DNA of 64,000 nucleotides from CAIVVT01 sp963823095. GTDB lineage: Bacteria; Acidobacteriota; Terriglobia; Bryobacterales; Bryobacteraceae. Positions 62,373 to 64,000 of this stretch are shown piece after piece. The stretch covers positions 1,736,001 through 1,800,000 of the forward strand of contig CAWGKI010000001.1 of NCBI GenBank assembly GCA_963823095.1, in the 5' to 3' direction. The notes below the pieces were generated by a model, which was not told the DNA's origin, searched no databases, and saw nothing but the letters and a program-made list of their open reading frames with translations. Numbering within the stretch: position 1 is the stretch's first letter; each line of letters starts with the position of its first letter. The position numbers were made by a program, and so were the translations under genes.

Positions 62373-62406
62373 TGTAAAACGCATCACATCTGTTGTATCT
62401 TAGACG

Positions 62407-62589
62407 ATGACGAGTGCCCAACTCAAGAAATGGCTGGCAAGCCAGGGATGCAAGTTTGCTCCCGGCAAGGGCGGCCATCTGAAGGTTTGGCGCGGTGAAC
62501 TGCGCTCGGTTCTTCCGATGCATGGCTCGGGTAAGGAGCTCGGCAAAGGCTTGGTCGACAAGATCAAAAAAGAACTGGGGCTAGAGTGA
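62407..62589 (+). CDS. hicA: HicA-type toxin (mRNA interferase)
   Basis: A 60-residue HicA. The double-stranded RNA-binding-like fold shows TSAQLKKWLASQGCKFAPGK, the catalytic His in GKGGHLKVWRGE (family GxxH), and the ending MHGSGKELGKGLVDKIKKEL, which is diagnostic. HicA cleaves mRNA and is neutralised by HicB. It is the first gene of a hicAB operon, 10 nt before hicB. Confidence 0.92.
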   Translation: MTSAQLKKWLASQGCKFAPGKGGHLKVWRGELRSVLPMHGSGKELGKGLVDKIKKELGLE

Positions 62590-62599
62590 AAGGAAAGCC

Positions 62600-63022
62600 A
62601 TGGTTCAATACCCTGTGGTCCTTGAGCTGGACACGAATGGGACTCTCCTGGTTACCTTCCCCGACTTGCCGGAAGCATGCACATTCGGCGAAGACGAGCA
62701 GGAGGCCCTGGCGCGATCGGTAGACTGCCTTGAAACCGCATTGGCGATGCGCATCGAGGACCGGAAGGACATCCCCTCGCCATCCGCGCCCAACGGCCAG
62801 TTCGTAACGTTGCCGGCGCTGAGCGAAGCGAAGGTGGAACTCTACAAGGCAATGCGCGCAGCCAAAGTACGCAAGGCCGAGTTGGCGCGCCGCCTGGGTG
62901 TGAAGATGCCGCAGGTAGACCGGCTTCTGGATCTCGACCACGCCTCTCGCATGGACCAGATCGAGGCGGCGTTCCGTTGCCTGGATAGACGAATCGACAT
63001 CCAAATCGTCAACGCGGCTTAG
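62600..63022 (+). CDS. hicB: HicB-type antitoxin with C-terminal helix-turn-helix
   Basis: A 140-residue antitoxin. The partly degraded RNase H-like N-terminus carries YPVVLELDTNGTLLVTFPDL and PEACTFGEDEQEALARSVDC; the C-terminal helix-turn-helix is MRAAKVRKAELARRLGVKMP and VDRLLDLDHASRMDQIEAAF. It should inhibit HicA and repress its own promoter. Its position just after hicA fixes the pair. Confidence 0.92.
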   Translation: MVQYPVVLELDTNGTLLVTFPDLPEACTFGEDEQEALARSVDCLETALAMRIEDRKDIPSPSAPNGQFVTLPALSEAKVELYKAMRAAKVRKAELARRLGVKMPQVDRLLDLDHASRMDQIEAAFRCLDRRIDIQIVNAA

Positions 63023-63043
63023 TCCTTCAGAAACGAGGCTCCA

Positions 63044-63253
63044 ATGAGGTACGCCGCAGTCTTTGAACGGACCGAAACCGGCTACAGCGCATACGTACCA
63101 GATCTGCCGGGTTGCGTAACTGCAGGTGCCACACTAGAGGAAACCGCGCAACTCATGCGCGAGGCGATCGGATTCCACCTGGACGGAATGCGCGAGGATG
63201 GCGAACCGATCCCGGAGCCCAAGACGATCGTGGAATGCGTGATCGCGGCTTGA
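63044..63253 (+). CDS. HicB-like protein without a toxin partner or DNA-binding domain
   Basis: A 69-residue protein with only the HicB N-terminal fold: MRYAAVFERTETGYSAYVPD, LPGCVTAGATLEETAQLMRE, AIGFHLDGMREDGEPIPEP. No helix-turn-helix follows and no second hicA is present. It follows hicB by 21 nt, so it may be co-transcribed. It could assist neutralisation of HicA or be a remnant of a second module. Confidence 0.85.
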   Translation: MRYAAVFERTETGYSAYVPDLPGCVTAGATLEETAQLMREAIGFHLDGMREDGEPIPEPKTIVECVIAA

Positions 63254-63371
63254 CCTACTTGGATTAAGGGACTTACGAATCAGGTCCTCTACGCCAGGCT
63301 CGCCGCAAACGGGAAGCGACGCGCGTTGAAGTGCGAAGTCTGGAGTTTTAGGGTTAGCATTAAGTCAGGCC

Positions 63372-63614
63372 ATGACCAACATCCAGCTCTATTTCGCAAT
63401 TGGCATCCCCAGCCTCATGGTTCTGATCGGCGTCCTTGTGAACACCTTCAATTCGAACCAGTTGGGCACGCATCTCAGTGCGCGCATAACCTCGCTGGAG
63501 AATACTGTAAACAACAGGATAGGTTCGCTGGAAAGCCGGTTTGAAATCCTAACCGGTAAGGTGGCAGATTGGGATACCCGGCTGAGTCTCATCGAAGACC
63601 GGCTGAAGCGTTAG
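63372..63614 (+). CDS. Small membrane-anchored coiled-coil protein
   Basis: An 80-residue protein with an N-terminal transmembrane helix (LYFAIGIPSLMVLIGVLVNT) and a C-terminal coiled coil with heptads (RITSLENTVNNRIGSLESRF, DTRLSLIEDRLKR). No family name is certain. Proteins of this shape are frequent single genes in several soil phyla. It has no clear partner here. Confidence 0.6.
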   Translation: MTNIQLYFAIGIPSLMVLIGVLVNTFNSNQLGTHLSARITSLENTVNNRIGSLESRFEILTGKVADWDTRLSLIEDRLKR

Positions 63615-63807
63615 CTGGCCCGGACTCTTCCTGGCAGGCCGTGAAAACCGGGAATCTTATCCCGCTCATCTGCGTTCGCAGCAGGCAACCCGCCCTCCGC
63701 AAAACTGGCCCGGCCAGCCCCGCAGTAGCTAACTGGTTGGCATGTTAGACTGAGCACACAGGCAAAAGTCCTGTATTGCGACCGGGCGATGCTGGTGTCT
63801 CTTCCCG

Positions 63808-64000
63808 ATGTATAACGCTTTCTTCGGCTTCCGTGAAAACCCATTCAATCTGAGTCCGGACCCGTCTTTCCTCTACCGCAGCCCGCAGCACGAGGAAGCT
63901 CTGGCGAACCTGATCTACGGGGTTCATAGCAGGAAGGGGTTCATTGTCCTGACGGGCGAGGTGGGGACCGGAAAGACGACCATGCTCGAGTGCCTGCGGG
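63808..64000 (+). CDS. ExeA/GspA-type AAA ATPase (N-terminal part, runs off the window)
   Basis: The visible 64 residues begin YNAFFGFRENPFNLSPDPSF and LYRSPQHEEALANLIYGVHS, then the Walker A motif LTGEVGTGKTTMLECL. This opening is characteristic of ExeA/GspA-like and exosortase-associated secretion ATPases that help place secretin channels or glycan export machinery in the wall. The rest lies beyond the window. The ATG is chosen as it begins the family motif. Confidence 0.9.
   Translation, partial: MYNAFFGFRENPFNLSPDPSFLYRSPQHEEALANLIYGVHSRKGFIVLTGEVGTGKTTMLECLR

Overview
The window is GC-rich chromosomal DNA that most resembles an acidobacterium of the Bryobacter/Solibacter type. The clearest indicator is a secreted VWFA-domain protein of the acidobacteria-specific kind (54.4-55.4 kb). 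Supporting signs are carboxypeptidase-regulatory-like and PDZ proteins, short hairpin clusters between genes, and repeated use of GTG/TTG starts. This assignment is an inference from protein families; no rRNA or tRNA gene is visible. No CRISPR array and no complete insertion sequence were seen.

Layout: 0-1 kb, glycosyltransferase; 1.1-2.0 kb, RelE-like toxin with an unfamiliar partner; 2.4-6.9 kb, scpA-scpB, an RluB-type pseudouridine synthase with a long repetitive Arg/Pro/Ser tail, and a CoA-binding protein; 7.3-9.3 kb, small secreted proteins and a frameshifted VanX-type dipeptidase; 9.4-12.4 kb, malQ and a stand-alone nuoB; 12.4-20.5 kb, an exopolysaccharide cluster (glycosyltransferase, CapK-like ligase, deacetylase-like protein, flippase, polymerase/ligase, radical SAM enzyme); 21.5-38.5 kb, a large flagellar cluster in two divergent arms, flgF-G-A-H-I-J to the left and fliK-flgD-flgE-fliN-O-P-Q-R-flhB-A-F-fliA-fliN2 to the right; 39.3-41.9 kb, an ECF sigma factor, a HEAT-repeat anti-sigma factor and a double-PDZ protein; 42-43.7 kb, rpsA; 43.8-47.0 kb, a sensor kinase, a lone winged-helix protein and an NtrC-type regulator; 47.1-50.9 kb, housekeeping genes (EamA transporter, methyltransferase, lgt, Gfo/Idh/MocA oxidoreductase); 51-55.4 kb, a 1126-residue secreted protein with the VWFA protein; 55.6-56.3 kb, a CmcI-like protein; 56.9-62.3 kb, a type III-A (Csm) CRISPR effector operon; 62.4-63.3 kb, HicAB genes; 63.8 kb to the end, the start of an ExeA-type ATPase.

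The most unusual locus is the Csm operon. Its Cas10 has no HD nuclease domain and carries two +1 frameshifts, although the GGDD cyclase motif is intact. Its Csm2 has a disordered Arg/Gly/Pro-rich N-terminal extension of about 150 residues. Csm3 keeps its catalytic Asp. No cas6, adaptation genes, ancillary nuclease or array lie nearby, so the complex would have to borrow crRNAs from elsewhere.

A second theme is six separate single-base frameshifts, in the rluB tail, ddpX, flgG, an EamA transporter gene and cas10 (twice). All behave as one extra base, and the intact reading continues at once in the next frame. For rluB this is shown exactly by a 162-bp tandem repeat whose period becomes 163 at the shift. 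This one-sided bias may reflect insertion-type sequencing error rather than gene decay, so these genes should be treated as possibly intact until checked.
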